Shown here piece after piece: positions 22,401 through 32,123 of a stretch of 64,000 nt of DNA. The notes beneath the pieces are model-generated. The model searched no databases. It was not told the origin of the DNA and saw nothing but the letters and a program-made list of their open reading frames with translations. Position 1 is the stretch's first letter. Every line of letters begins with the position of its first letter. Made by a program: the position numbers and the translations under genes. The stretch is from Wolfiporia cocos (lineage: Eukaryota > Basidiomycota > Agaricomycetes > Polyporales > Phaeolaceae), in the NCBI GenBank assembly GCA_029448655.1, contig JACCLO010000008.1, positions 2,604,001-2,668,000 of the forward strand. The letters run 5' to 3'.

Positions 22401-22787
22401 ATTCGTGACGAAGAGGCTCATTTTTTGGATGTCCTTGCACGTCTCAAAGCCGAGCAGTTGAGGGTATACGGAGCAGTAGCCGAATATTGTGAACGCCGCA
22501 GGAATATAAACGCACGGCATCTAGATCAACTTGAAAAGCTATATAAACTAAAAGGATTCACGGGCATACCTTACCCTGGCACTCATAACCACGCTGCGGC
22601 GGTAGGCGTTCGTGTATTCCCTGCAGACGTGATTAATCGAGGAGATGACCGGCCTGCTACGGAATGCACGAGCATACTCACAGGAGGGATTCTGGATGCT
22701 GAGGATGCTGAGGCAGATGCAATAAATGATGAGGGCGAAGTGGAGATGGGGGCATTAGTAGATTTCGTGTCAAATCTTGCGATGTAG
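19499..22787 (+). pseudogene. KDZ transposase (two frameshifts, one stop)
   Basis: Seven exons by splice pattern: 19499-19647, 19700-19895, 19948-20341, 20391-20546, 20597-21047, 21094-22037, 22090-22787. KDZ hallmarks in order are WRQRIQHMDENW, the AIVMHGYLGTTPINP region, LYGCPACGYEL, MDGNNSLKR (first acidic site), FDETGIFASACRHGF, MDMVRSGEL, MGYDIGCEF (second acidic site), NAFHGYTHCYPCQTRNHPN, a RRVLIDTYFKQWD block and a long coiled-coil C-terminus. Three lesions are visible: a T8 run near 19591-19600 shifts the frame (T7 would fit), an A9 run near 20945 shifts it again, and TGA at 21194-21196 replaces a probable CGA. With these allowed for, every exon joins in phase. The N-terminus starts MARTKGLSR. 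The gene would cut and join the TIRs. Confidence 0.9.
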
Positions 22788-22795
22788 AAATTAGT

Positions 22796-23176
22796 GCACG
22801 ACTCAACTTTAATCTGCAACCACGGAGGATGGGAATCATCATCAGACACAGGAGCGTTAAGAGTGTGCGTATCTGAAGCGGAGGAAATAAATCTGCAACC
22901 ACGAAGGATGGGAATCATCATCAGACACAGGAGCGTTATGAAGGTGTGTATCTTAAACGGAGGAAATAAATCTGCAACCACGGAGGATGGGAATCATCAT
23001 CAGACACAGGAGCGTTATGAGAGTGTATGTCTGAAACGGAGGAAATAAATCTGCAACCACGAAGGATGGGAATCATCATCAGACACAGGAGCGTTATGAA
23101 GGTGTGTATCTTAAACGGAGGAAATAAATCTGCAACCACGAAGGATGGGAATAATAACGCGCGACTCAACTTTAAT
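22796..23176 (-). repeat. Internal 79-bp iteron array bounded by an 18-bp direct repeat
   Basis: The motif CTGCAACCAC, complement of the left-array motif, occurs at 22814, 22893, 22972, 23051 and 23130, each 79 bp apart. The array is inverted relative to the left TIR and parallel to the right TIR. It is bounded by GCACGACTCAACTTTAAT (22796-22813) and GCGCGACTCAACTTTAAT (23159-23176), which differ at one base, a CpG transition. The array starts nine bases after the transposase stop and separates the transposase from the accessory genes. Confidence 0.88.
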
Positions 23177-23353
23177 GCTACATGCAATAGAGAGCTCGCG
23201 ACTCTGGACACGCGTGAATTACTTTACTGTAACAAAATAAACTATTAGTCACTGTACTATGCACCGGATGAAAAGACGGGGCTTTACTATGTGTGCATGT
23301 GAAGTTTGAAGGGATGTACCTTGAGATGCGTGGTTGATCGAGGGGCGACGCGA

Positions 23354-23444
23354 GACGCGACTGCTGCAGCTTGACGCGACTGCTTGACGCGACTGCTGCA
23401 GCTTGACGCGACTGCTTGACGCGACTGCTGCAGCTTGACGCGGC
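23354..23444. repeat. GC-rich minisatellite upstream of the accessory genes
   Basis: Alternating 19-bp and 13-bp versions of GCGACTGC(TGCAGC)TTGAC give a 32-bp higher-order unit repeated about 2.6 times. It lies about 250 bp upstream of the ATG at 23689, where a promoter is expected. Confidence 0.75.
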
Positions 23445-23688
23445 TGTCTGTTCGACGCGTCTACTCTGTCGCACAGCGCCCGATCAACCACTCTTGCTTA
23501 AGCTATACCTGCCTGCCCACCCTGCTCATATCTACCTCACCCACAAGACTTCCGGTACCGGTGAGACGGATTTTATATTAAGCTCGAAGAGCGGTGCGTT
23601 CACTGAAATTACGCTCAGCTCCTCATTCTCGACGTAACTCCCCGACAAGCTTATAGCCATATTTCAGAACTACTGTACCTTCTCAACC

Positions 23689-24595
23689 ATGGATAGCCGA
23701 TGTGTCGTACTTGGAGGCTCAAAGGCTGGGATTTATAATGTGCGGTACGTGAGTTTATGTATTAATTACTACATAGCAACTCACCAGCATGTGTGCGAAG
23801 CCCTCGTGAACTTGCAGAAAACAAGTATCCTTACCCATTTCCAATTGTCATACATTGCAATAATCAGAGGGAGGCCGACAAGCTTTTTGAGCTGCAAGTC
23901 AGGTATTTCCACAATGCGACAACGGAAGACCCACCTGCACGTACTGTCGTGCAGATCGTTACAAGCATTCTGGAATCCCCGGCAGTCAAGGAAATCGAGG
24001 ACTATCTGGATGCTAAGGCTTTTTACGCCGTACTGTATGGTCGCAAGACAGGGATCTGGTTCAGATGGTACGATTGCCTCGGCAACTTGCCTGGGTATTG
24101 CAGAACTCACCGACGTGATATTGGCAGGGAATCAATCGAGCCTCTTGTCAAAGGATTCAGTGGCCAGAAGAATGTGTCGTTCCAAAATCTTGGTGAGGCG
24201 ATACGTTATTACTGCTACAAAGGGAGGCCTACATTGGACGTGGAAGACGATGCCTATTGGTATCCGGAGCTACAGGCAGAAGGTATGACACTACAACTTT
24301 GATGTATTGCTGCTCTATTCTCATGTAATGTTACATAACAGGCATATCGAACGTTCAGAATGAAGCGGGGGCAGGGATCGTCGGCGTGACGGCGCAGCTG
24401 ACAGGTATGCATTCAATTTTAGAAGTCGCCAAGCTTGTACATAGCTTCTCTTCCCCAGGCTTGTCTATCTCACCTCCCTTGGAGAGTTGCGCTGCTGGGA
24501 ACGCCGACGCAACGCGCGACGTTCCATTGGCTGCTTCAACTCGGGTCAACACGAACGACGTTATGCCCTCCGACCCTGTTCACCGCCTCCGATGA
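23689..24595 (+). CDS. Transposon-borne protein with two RNase H1 N-terminal (viroplasmin-like) domains
   Basis: Proposed exons 23689-23744, 23777-24067, 24128-24282, 24342-24404 and 24459-24595 join in phase to about 233 residues. The first intron would be only 32 nt, so that junction is weak. The first domain has VVLGGSKAGIY then YPYPFPIVIHCNNQREAD. The second has AFYAVLYGRKTGIWFRW then LVKGFSGQKNVSF. Both match the caulimovirus viroplasmin/RNase H1 N-terminal fold, which binds RNA-DNA hybrids or dsRNA in known RNases H1. There is no catalytic RNase H domain, so it probably binds rather than cuts. It lies inside the KDZ element. Its stop overlaps the next ATG, and a single-base indel would fuse the two frames. 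Confidence 0.72.
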
Positions 24596-25002
24596 TTCCT
24601 CCCCATCCTGCTTTGCTGCGTACACCCATCCTGCCGCATACACCCGTCCCGCCGCCCCCCAGTTGTGAAATCCGACGCGACAGTCTTCTTCCCCCGGAGG
24701 ACTGGATCTATCTTGTCGAGAGGGGGTTCTGGGATGTCGTTTGCGTGCACACTGGGCGTCGTCCCAACCCGCTCAGACGTTTCATTGCATCCCTAGGACC
24801 GTATGCAGACTATTATCTGACGACACACGGATATGATGTAGATGCTCGCCTTCGTATCATAGAAGCGTACGCATATAGTTCTTCGCCGGAGCAGTTCTCG
24901 GCCGCACTGGCGCCCTACGGCGCAGTCGTCTCCGAGATGGAATTTGTTTATTATCTGTGTAGTATAGGATGTAATCAGTCTTCACAAGCCCTAGCCTCAT
25001 GA
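24592..25002 (+). CDS. Continuation or partner of the viroplasmin-like protein (unresolved model)
   Basis: The ATG at 24592 overlaps the preceding stop as ATGA. Translation gives a Pro-rich start and then a helical segment with WIYLVERGFWDVV, YYLTTHGYDVDARLRIIEAY and VVSEMEFVYYL. I recognise this only as the kind of C-terminal helical part that follows viroplasmin-like domains in fungal proteins (impression, not proven). ATGA overlap is not a normal eukaryotic arrangement, so either an indel separates one gene into two, or a splice site was missed. A pyrimidine-rich acceptor ends at 24663 but gives the wrong phase from the donors I tried. Function unknown. Confidence 0.45.
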   Translation: MIPPHPALLRTPILPHTPVPPPPSCEIRRDSLLPPEDWIYLVERGFWDVVCVHTGRRPNPLRRFIASLGPYADYYLTTHGYDVDARLRIIEAYAYSSSPEQFSAALAPYGAVVSEMEFVYYLCSIGCNQSSQALAS

Positions 25003-25221
25003 AGTGATGTACTTACAGCTGCCAAATCGAATGTCCTGTGTCGAGGATGGGTTGGATGAGCAATCACGTGTTGTGAAAGTTTTCGAAGTTGACTTGGCGC
25101 CTTCTTCCTCTTCTCAACACTTCACAGAAGAGAAGCATCGTTATCAAATTACGGCCTTCGTCCTCCCACCCATTCAATTTCGGATCTGCTCGAACACGGC
25201 TGGGTGTGTAGTGATCTCAAT

Positions 25222-27025
25222 ATGGCTCACCACACTCCAGCCGTCGGTGAGCTGCTTCGCGCGTCTCGTACCATGAGGAATACTAACATAAGATACTCCT
25301 GGAGACATAGAAGCAAGCGACGGACCCTCCCGCAGGAAGCAGAGGACAGGGCGACGCAACTGGCAGCACGAGCGCTCTGGAAGCAGACGTTGACGTCGGC
25401 ACTAGAAGACGCCCGTGGAAGCATGTGGGCTATCGCCCAGTCCTTTCGACAACGCTTCGGCGGCCACACAGACGACTACTACTATCATCTTATCATGCAG
25501 ACCACTCGCCTTCGGTCCAAGAAGCGCAAAGTCAACCGATGGAACGCATATCTCAGCCAAGAAGTTCGTCGGATCAATTCAGGTATGCATCATCTCTTCG
25601 CTTGTTCATTCTACTAACGTCCTGTTTGAAGCGTTGCCCCCTGACGTGCCCCGCAAGAAGTCCTCTGAGCTGACAGCTCAAATCTCACAGCGATGGAGAT
25701 CGTTAACCCCTGAAGAACGACTGGCAGCGACCGAGGATGCAATCGAGGAACTTGTGGATAGACGTGAAATGCGGGCTACTGCTAAACATCAGCTCCCAGT
25801 TCACGCATTCCACGATGCTCGCGCCACTCTTGCCAACATCAAACGGGAGGTGCGTCATATTTTATTATATGTCCTTGTACAGTTATAACACTGGATAGGT
25901 TGCGGCGCTGTATGAACGCACTGGCGTTGAATGCATGATTATTGCGGTGCGAGGGAACATGGACCTGTCAAATCAGCCGTTTCATTATGCGACAACCAAA
26001 TGTGCAGCAGACTTTTTTGAATCTGCTTTCAAGACACAAATTGCAGATGTCGGACTACGCATGGAGGCGTACCTTGTGGCAGGGCTTCAAGGTATGTAAT
26101 TTTGATACGACCAATTGTTACCATGCTCACGCAGCATAGGTGTCGTCAGCAATTATGTCGAAGAGGTCCTTGAGTTGAAGAAGCAAACGGCTGCTTTGAT
26201 TTTGCGCAAGCTCAGTAAGTAATCATGCGCGGTATAGTCATAATGTACGCTGATCTTATGCTAGACGAAACTGCCAAGACAAAAGTCGCTCGTATGATTT
26301 ACACAAATTTCGACTCCGCAATCACTGCGAAGTACGGGATAATAGTGGAAGGTTGGCCACTCACCGACTTCTGCTGCCCAAGCGATGTTGGCTCGCGCAA
26401 TGATCTCCTTGTTCTCAGTCGTGCGTTCGAGACCGGCACCGTGAGATTCCGTCTATTGAGCTCGGAAGAGTTCAAGAGATGGAAAGAGGAGCGCCTCCCA
26501 GTGGCAACGCCGGTGATGCCTAGCACTGACCCCGCTCAATCGCAGAGCGACGACCCTGCTCCATCCACAGCGCCTGTGCATGTGGACACACCTCCCCCTA
26601 CCTCAACTGTCGTATTTTCTTTACCACAACCACCCACACCTGCATCGTCTATTCCATCCACGACACAGTGTCCGTCGCTGCCGGAGCAGCCGGAACCCGC
26701 CTCGTCTCCGCCGCTGTCAATGCCCTCTGCCCTGCCACCATCGCCACCCCCAACACTCCTACCTGCACACTATGCGACCCAGCACTCCTCTCCAGTGCTC
26801 TCGTTAGGCGGCAAAGATCGTGCAGGCAACAAACGAAAGCGCGCAACACCAATCTTGGCAACGTTCATCAATACAGTGACTACGGAAGACGGCCTGGGCA
26901 TCACAATCCCAACGAAGACGCGCAAGGTGCGAAGTGACAAGGGTATCAAGCGCGGCCCAAGAAGGCCTCAGCCAGGAGGTAGAGAGAATGTACCGATAGA
27001 AGCGGCAAATTTATCGCAAACATGA
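25222..27025 (+). CDS. Transposon-borne HMG-box-like protein
   Basis: Exons 25222-25582, 25632-25849, 25899-26091, 26140-26214 and 26265-27025 join in phase to about 535 residues. An HMG-like segment spans the first splice: RWNAYLSQEVRRIN, then KKSSELTAQISQRWRSLTPE and a helical part. There follow an IKREV linker, a globular part with ECMIIAVRGNMDLSN and GIIVEGWPLTDFCCPSDVG, a Pro-rich stretch and a basic tail (NKRKR, IKRGPRRP) that may act as nuclear signal. The N-terminal helix before the HMG segment is charged. DNA binding is inferred from the HMG-like pattern. The gene ends about 57 bp before the right TIR. The start is the first ATG in the open frame; an exon further upstream is possible. 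Confidence 0.75.
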
Positions 27026-27081
27026 TGCCGCTATCTGCTCGCTTTGTACTTAATCAAATATATGCTTCTGTTTGTTAATGT

Positions 27082-28461
27082 CAGACACAGGAGTGTGAAC
27101 ATAGATGTAAAGCGAAGGAGGAGGGTTCTGAAAATGCGAAGGAAATAAATCTGCAACCACGGAGGATGGGAATCATCATCAGACACAGGAACGCTAAGGT
27201 AGTGTATATCTGAAGCGGAGGAAATAAATCTGCAACCACGAAGGATGGGAATCATCATCAGACACAGGGGTGTGGAAATAAATCTGCAGCCGTGACTGCA
27301 GAGGCATAGCCACTAAGTCCCTACGGACTTGTCCATGCGCGCTCGCTCGGCTGGCAATGATGTCATGATCGAAGATCGAGAAGCCGGAGATAAGATGCGT
27401 CTGACCGAACGAATGTCAGTAAGCGCCAAGGTACAATTAGATAAGCATTCTAATCTAGAGATTCGGGCGCCAAACCCAATGTCATCCGCCCGCTGAGTGA
27501 CGCATCCATCTCAATCACCGGGGCAACAAAAATTTAATATGACTCTACAAGGCTGTAAATACTATATTACATATGATACAAAAAGCGCGAGTCAAAAATT
27601 CGAAGAATGAGCCCACCATCGCCACCGATGTGCACGACAGCGTCGGCGCGGCGGCGCGATTAGATAAGCACGCTGCTATCTGAAGGTCGAGGCGCGACAA
27701 GGCCGAGCGCTGAGCGTGGGATAACGTTCCGCATTTGGAAGGTCAGACGCCCGCCGGATGTCATCCGTCGTCGGGCGGCGGCATCCATCCCACGCGTGGG
27801 AGCTACGGAAATATAGTTATTACCATTGAAATCGTAGGGCTACATTATTTAGGAAGCGTGGAAGAACGGCGTGATTACATAAAGAATTGAGTGCGCCGTC
27901 GCCGCCGTCGTGCGCGACAGCGGCGGCAAGGCGCTTGTTGGTGGCGCGGGGGCGGCGTGGGACGAGTGCGATAAGATAAGCGCGCCATTATCTGGCGCGA
28001 CGAGACGTAGCGCCGATCGTGGGATAACTCTCCGCGTTTGGGAGGTCAGACGCCCGCCGGATGTCATCCGTCGTCGGGCGGCGGCATCCACCCCGCGCGT
28101 GGGAGCTACGGAAATATTGTTATTACCATTTGAATCGTAGGGCTACGTTGTCTAGAAAGCGTGAAAGAACGGTGTGATTATGTAAAGAATTGAGCGCGCC
28201 GTCGCCGCCGTCGTGCGCGACAGCGGCGGCGGGGCGCTTGTCGGTGGTGTGGGGGCGGCAGGGCGCTGGTAGGTGGCGCGGGGAGTGAGGCGCTGGTGGG
28301 TGGCGCGGGGAGTGGGCGGGCACATGATCTTCACCCCAGAAGGGCAATCGACTGCGGTGCTACTGGCAGTATGCGGGTAGGACGATAATTCAAGCTTATT
28401 AGCTTGGTGCACGCACGTGTATGGCAAACTAATAAGCTTGGTAATACGTGAGGTTTAGGTG
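27082..28461 (-). repeat. Right terminal inverted repeat of the KDZ element (~1.38 kb)
   Basis: Reverse complement of the left TIR, minus two 79-bp iteron units (iteron motifs at 27151 and 27230, array about 27082-27289). Over the outer 860 bp I count 18 mismatches by eye, all transitions and 15 of them at CpG. It carries the same subterminal hairpin (28391-28440, one mismatch between arms) and is followed by the right copy of the target duplication. Confidence 0.9.
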
Positions 28462-28469
28462 TTGAGGCC
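28462..28469. repeat. Target site duplication, right copy (8 bp)
   Basis: TTGAGGCC directly after the right TIR, one CpG transition away from the left copy. Confidence 0.8.
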
Positions 28470-31340
28470 GGCTATTCACATGCACGCGCCCGAATCCGGT
28501 GCCAGATCTGCGTGTGAATCGTGAAGAGCGTTCGCTGAGATCGTCCAATTTGGAAGGAGGGATCCGATCGGGCGGAGATCCGACAGCACATACCAGTCTC
28601 GACCCCTCACGTGATACTCCATCAAGGACTCAAAGCGCTTCAAAGATTCCTGGAGCACACGACGTCCTTCATGAAGCCCCCAGTCATATCCCCCTACCCA
28701 GAGTAAGCATCTTGGCTCTTGCTCTTGATGAGCCTTTCCTTCAATTAGTTTTCCGTCAACATTTCACGCGTACGACCCCGTCCATCTCCTTACCATTACA
28801 CCTAGTATACCACTCCCATACGTACCCTGGCGCCCCGTATGGGAGTTCATGTAACCAGTTTTACTGACGGCGTGTAGTCAATGTTTCACAACAACAAACG
28901 ACGGCGACAAGGCATGTTACCACGCGTGATCTCTTGATCACACCATACTCCACATCATTGCTCCACCACGGAAAACGCCGAGTCATAATCATCGATAACG
29001 AATCACCTCTAATCAGATATTCAAGCTCCGCCAGCGCTTACCGTCTGGGCACACATACCGCCGGCATCGGTCGCACGCGCTGCGCAGCGTCTTCTGGTAT
29101 GTGGCTCAGTCGGCCGCTGGCTGAAGAACACCTGTCTCCGCGAGCTGTCCAGAGGCCGTCTCCGATAGGTCCTGGGCGGCGTACGTGGCAGCACGGCGCC
29201 GTGCACGACAGCCTGCCATCCGAGCAGCTGGCCGCTAGTACAGGTATAGCTGGGGTCTTGCCACTTGCGAGGGCAAGTGGGAAGCGATAGGCACGTCGCC
29301 CAGCTTGCGCTGTCCCCGGTCGGACGAATGCCGCCGCCAGTACTCATGCGCTAGCTGATCGCGCCTGCATGGCACTTGCCGTGCAGTCGCGTGCACGGAT
29401 GCCGTTGTCTCCGCGCCACAGGGAGAAGGCCTGTCGCCTAGACAAGCGACTACGCCAGCTACGAGCGATGGCAATTCGTCCCGGTAGCGAACGCGCAGCC
29501 ACTCCAGGCAGTGCTGCGCGGCACCTGAGCTCGGAGCTCTACGCCCCAGCTCCCTGCCCGGTATGCGTTCGTTATCTGCCGTTGGTACAGTCCGACGACC
29601 CCGGCTGCTTCGACTGCCACGTTCTCCTGTCCGAGGGTGCTGAACCCTGCGCGCAGGCGGCGCAGCGCGTGACCGAGCTCCCAGAGAGATGGAGAGAGGG
29701 TGTTTCCGCCGGTATGGCGCGAAGGCCGCCCACGGTATTTTTGCGCAGCGCCGCAACGCGTGGAATAACAGATCCCATTGCAATTGAAGGGGCCGCAGCG
29801 GGCCGTGTCTCCAGCGCTCTCGCCAGTTACCGTAATTCATTAGTCGGAAATTGCGCAGCCGCCGTCGACGGGACGCTGGACACGAGGCTACTCGACTCCA
29901 GTGAGGCTGTTCTGCCTCGCCCCACCTGTGTATCTGACAATTTTGCTGTATGCGGCGGGTTTATCTTCAGCGCCCACATACGCACGCGTAATTCAATCCC
30001 ATTGTCCAGAATGGAAGGGCTTCTAGACTGACACAGGGACCCGGCGGTGCGATCTTCCGCTTTCGCGAATTGCCCCGGAAGGGGACGGTACGGATCGCAC
30101 CGTGGTGCTTGCTTCTCTGGATCCGTCAGAATGTGCACTGTGCGGCCCAGGGTCGCATCGGCAGCTTGCGCTACGATGTATCCACTGAACTCTTCATGTG
30201 TCATCATAATGGTTCTTTGCGCTGACAGCACAGAAGGCGGTGTATCACTGCTCCTTCAACGTTTCATGAACTTGATTCCTGTGCACGCACTGTCTGCCTC
30301 TGTGAGTTTGTACGGGATGCTTTGTGTTATAGATACGCTTCTTTCCTGGAACCCATGGCATGGAAGCATCTCCGCGCGATGCAGAGCGGCCCTTTATGCC
30401 CAACGACGTAAGTGGGTTTGTGTAAATCTTGCCGATGTTGGTGACAAACTCACTGATTCAGTCTAGTGTGTCGGTGGAAATTGTCTATTCTGCGTCGAGG
30501 CACATTCCTTGGCCCCCATGCACGAACTGTCTACATCTGTGAGCTTGTACATGCCCCTTCCAGTCATAGCTGCGCTTCTCCCCCACTCGGTATTGAAGCA
30601 TCTCCGCGCGATCGACAATGCTATTGATCCAATCTAGTATCTCGACGGTAGGTGCTGTTGTTCCGCTTAGACCTTTGCAAGCCCTGCATTACCGCCTATA
30701 TGTCTGTTCATAGTCATCTAACGCGTTATGCATCACGAACAAAGCTTAACAATCGCGCCCGCTTAATTCCTGCCATCTATGTCAACGTCGCGGCGGCGTG
30801 GATCTAGCAGCGCGGACATCCCTTCCTCATAGCATTCGCCCGATCGATGCTTCCTCTGACCTGAGTCAGGGCATCCGCGTCTCCTGCGCGTGGGAAGACG
30901 CCTACACCGACAGCCACCTGAACAGCCTGTGGTCTGATAGTTGTTCGGGCTTGCCCCGTGAACGGGAAGATTGCATGGGGGCGATGTACCCCCGCACACT
31001 TGATTAGGAAGTGGTGCAGTACAGGCGCTTCGCGCTCATCAGGTCCGTACCACAACCACAGCCAGAAAGATCGTCTAGAAGCGCGATCCTCTCCTATGTC
31101 TTGGCCGCAGTGTGTGGCGTCTGTACTCTATATAATGGGCTGGGGCATGCTGATTTTCCAGTCCCATCCGCAATTGCTACCTCTGGACTTGCCTCGGGCG
31201 GCCACACTAAGACTTCAGCCTGTGGTTCTGCATTTGTGCTTGTCCCTACATACAGCGGATATCGGACCATACACCCGCGGCTGAGGTAAGTGTGCTATGC
31301 TGCGCACCTTCTCCCGTATTCCAGATTTGTTGACGTCCGC
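28470..31340. other. Intergenic; degenerate direct repeat near 30.3-30.6 kb
   Basis: No supported gene. A stretch at about 30278-30381 and its diverged copy at about 30516-30613 share GAAGCATCTCCGCGCGAT (offset 232 bp) and an ACTGTCT..CTGTGAG..TTGTAC block. Long frames at 29.2-30.0 kb overlap on both strands and match nothing I know. Confidence 0.4.
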
Positions 31341-31346
31341 TATATA
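31341..31346 (+). promoter_or_regulatory. TATA box of DUF6699 copy 3
   Basis: TATATA 63 bp upstream of the ATG at 31404. Confidence 0.45.
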
Positions 31347-31403
31347 GCCACATTCATTGGAATAGTTGCCGTACACGACCAAAACGATACGTGGCACGCC
31401 AAA

Positions 31404-32123
31404 ATGCCGAAAAAGCAAGTCCGTTTTTCCGAAACCGACACGTCGTCGTCTCCGGCTTGGAGCATATACACCAACATGCCCTCATCGCCTCCACTGGTCA
31501 ACTTGCGGCCCATTTTCCCGCTTCCCGCCGTTAACCCATATCAATCAATGCCCACCCCACATCCGCACAAAGTCCCACTCCCGGTATACATCTACCCCCA
31601 GAAGTCGATCGTCATTAACCCTACGCTGGCTGTGAGACAACATGGCGGCCCGCGTGGCTGGAGCTGGGGCATGACGTTCCACCCGGGGAACTCGTTCCAC
31701 GGCCAGCGGGGCCTGACTACGACACAGCTGGCAGAGACTGCGATGTGGCCGATGACGTCCACGCTCACGGTCCGCATCGTTCACCCGACGTATCCCTGGC
31801 AGATTGCCGTGCATGCGGGCAGCCACACGCACGTCACCGTTGAGGACGTCCTAAATGGGGTGTACCATAACCTCCGCAAGCGCATCTATCAGAAAGAGTT
31901 CGATGCGATGCCACTCCAGCGCCGTAGCGAGATTGCCGCTGCGTATCGTTGCCGCTACAAGCAGCTTAATGGCTCTGAGGCGCAGGAAAAGGAGAAGAAC
32001 CAGGGGGTACGCAGGGTCGACTACCTTCTGGATCGGCGTTACTTTGCTGGTATGGTTTTGCGTTCTGATGCATACTCGCAAAAAGAAGGTGTGGTGTTGG
32101 AGCTCAAAGTAGGCCAGTATTGA
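31404..32123 (+). CDS. DUF6699 family protein (copy 3)
   Basis: Single exon, 239 residues. The start is the ATG of MPKKQVRF, because this N-terminal motif recurs in other copies. A Pro-rich leader (20-65) precedes the core: NPTLAV and WSWGM (about 72-90), TTQLAETA (106-113), HPTYPWQIAVHAG (127-139), TVEDVLNGVYHNLRKR (145-160), QGVRRVDYL (200-208), YFAGMVL (213-219) and the final VLELKV. The core is closest in pattern to copy 1. The residues VRF near the N-terminus fit the phosphatase-1 docking pattern K/R-x-V-x-F (inference). No signal peptide. Confidence 0.85.
   Translation: MPKKQVRFSETDTSSSPAWSIYTNMPSSPPLVNLRPIFPLPAVNPYQSMPTPHPHKVPLPVYIYPQKSIVINPTLAVRQHGGPRGWSWGMTFHPGNSFHGQRGLTTTQLAETAMWPMTSTLTVRIVHPTYPWQIAVHAGSHTHVTVEDVLNGVYHNLRKRIYQKEFDAMPLQRRSEIAAAYRCRYKQLNGSEAQEKEKNQGVRRVDYLLDRRYFAGMVLRSDAYSQKEGVVLELKVGQY

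Larger units (their letters stand above)
17759..28461 (+). mobile_element. Complete KDZ (Zisupton/Dileera-like) DNA transposon with accessory genes
   Basis: A 10,703-bp unit bounded by long terminal inverted repeats, both starting CACCTAAACC, and flanked by an 8-bp target duplication. From left to right it carries the left TIR, a KDZ transposase, an internal 79-bp iteron array, a minisatellite, a gene with two RNase H1 N-terminal domains, an HMG-like gene and the right TIR. All genes point the same way. The transposase is broken, so this copy could move only if transposase came from elsewhere. The TIRs are about 98 percent identical over the part I compared, so the insertion is recent. Confidence 0.92.
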
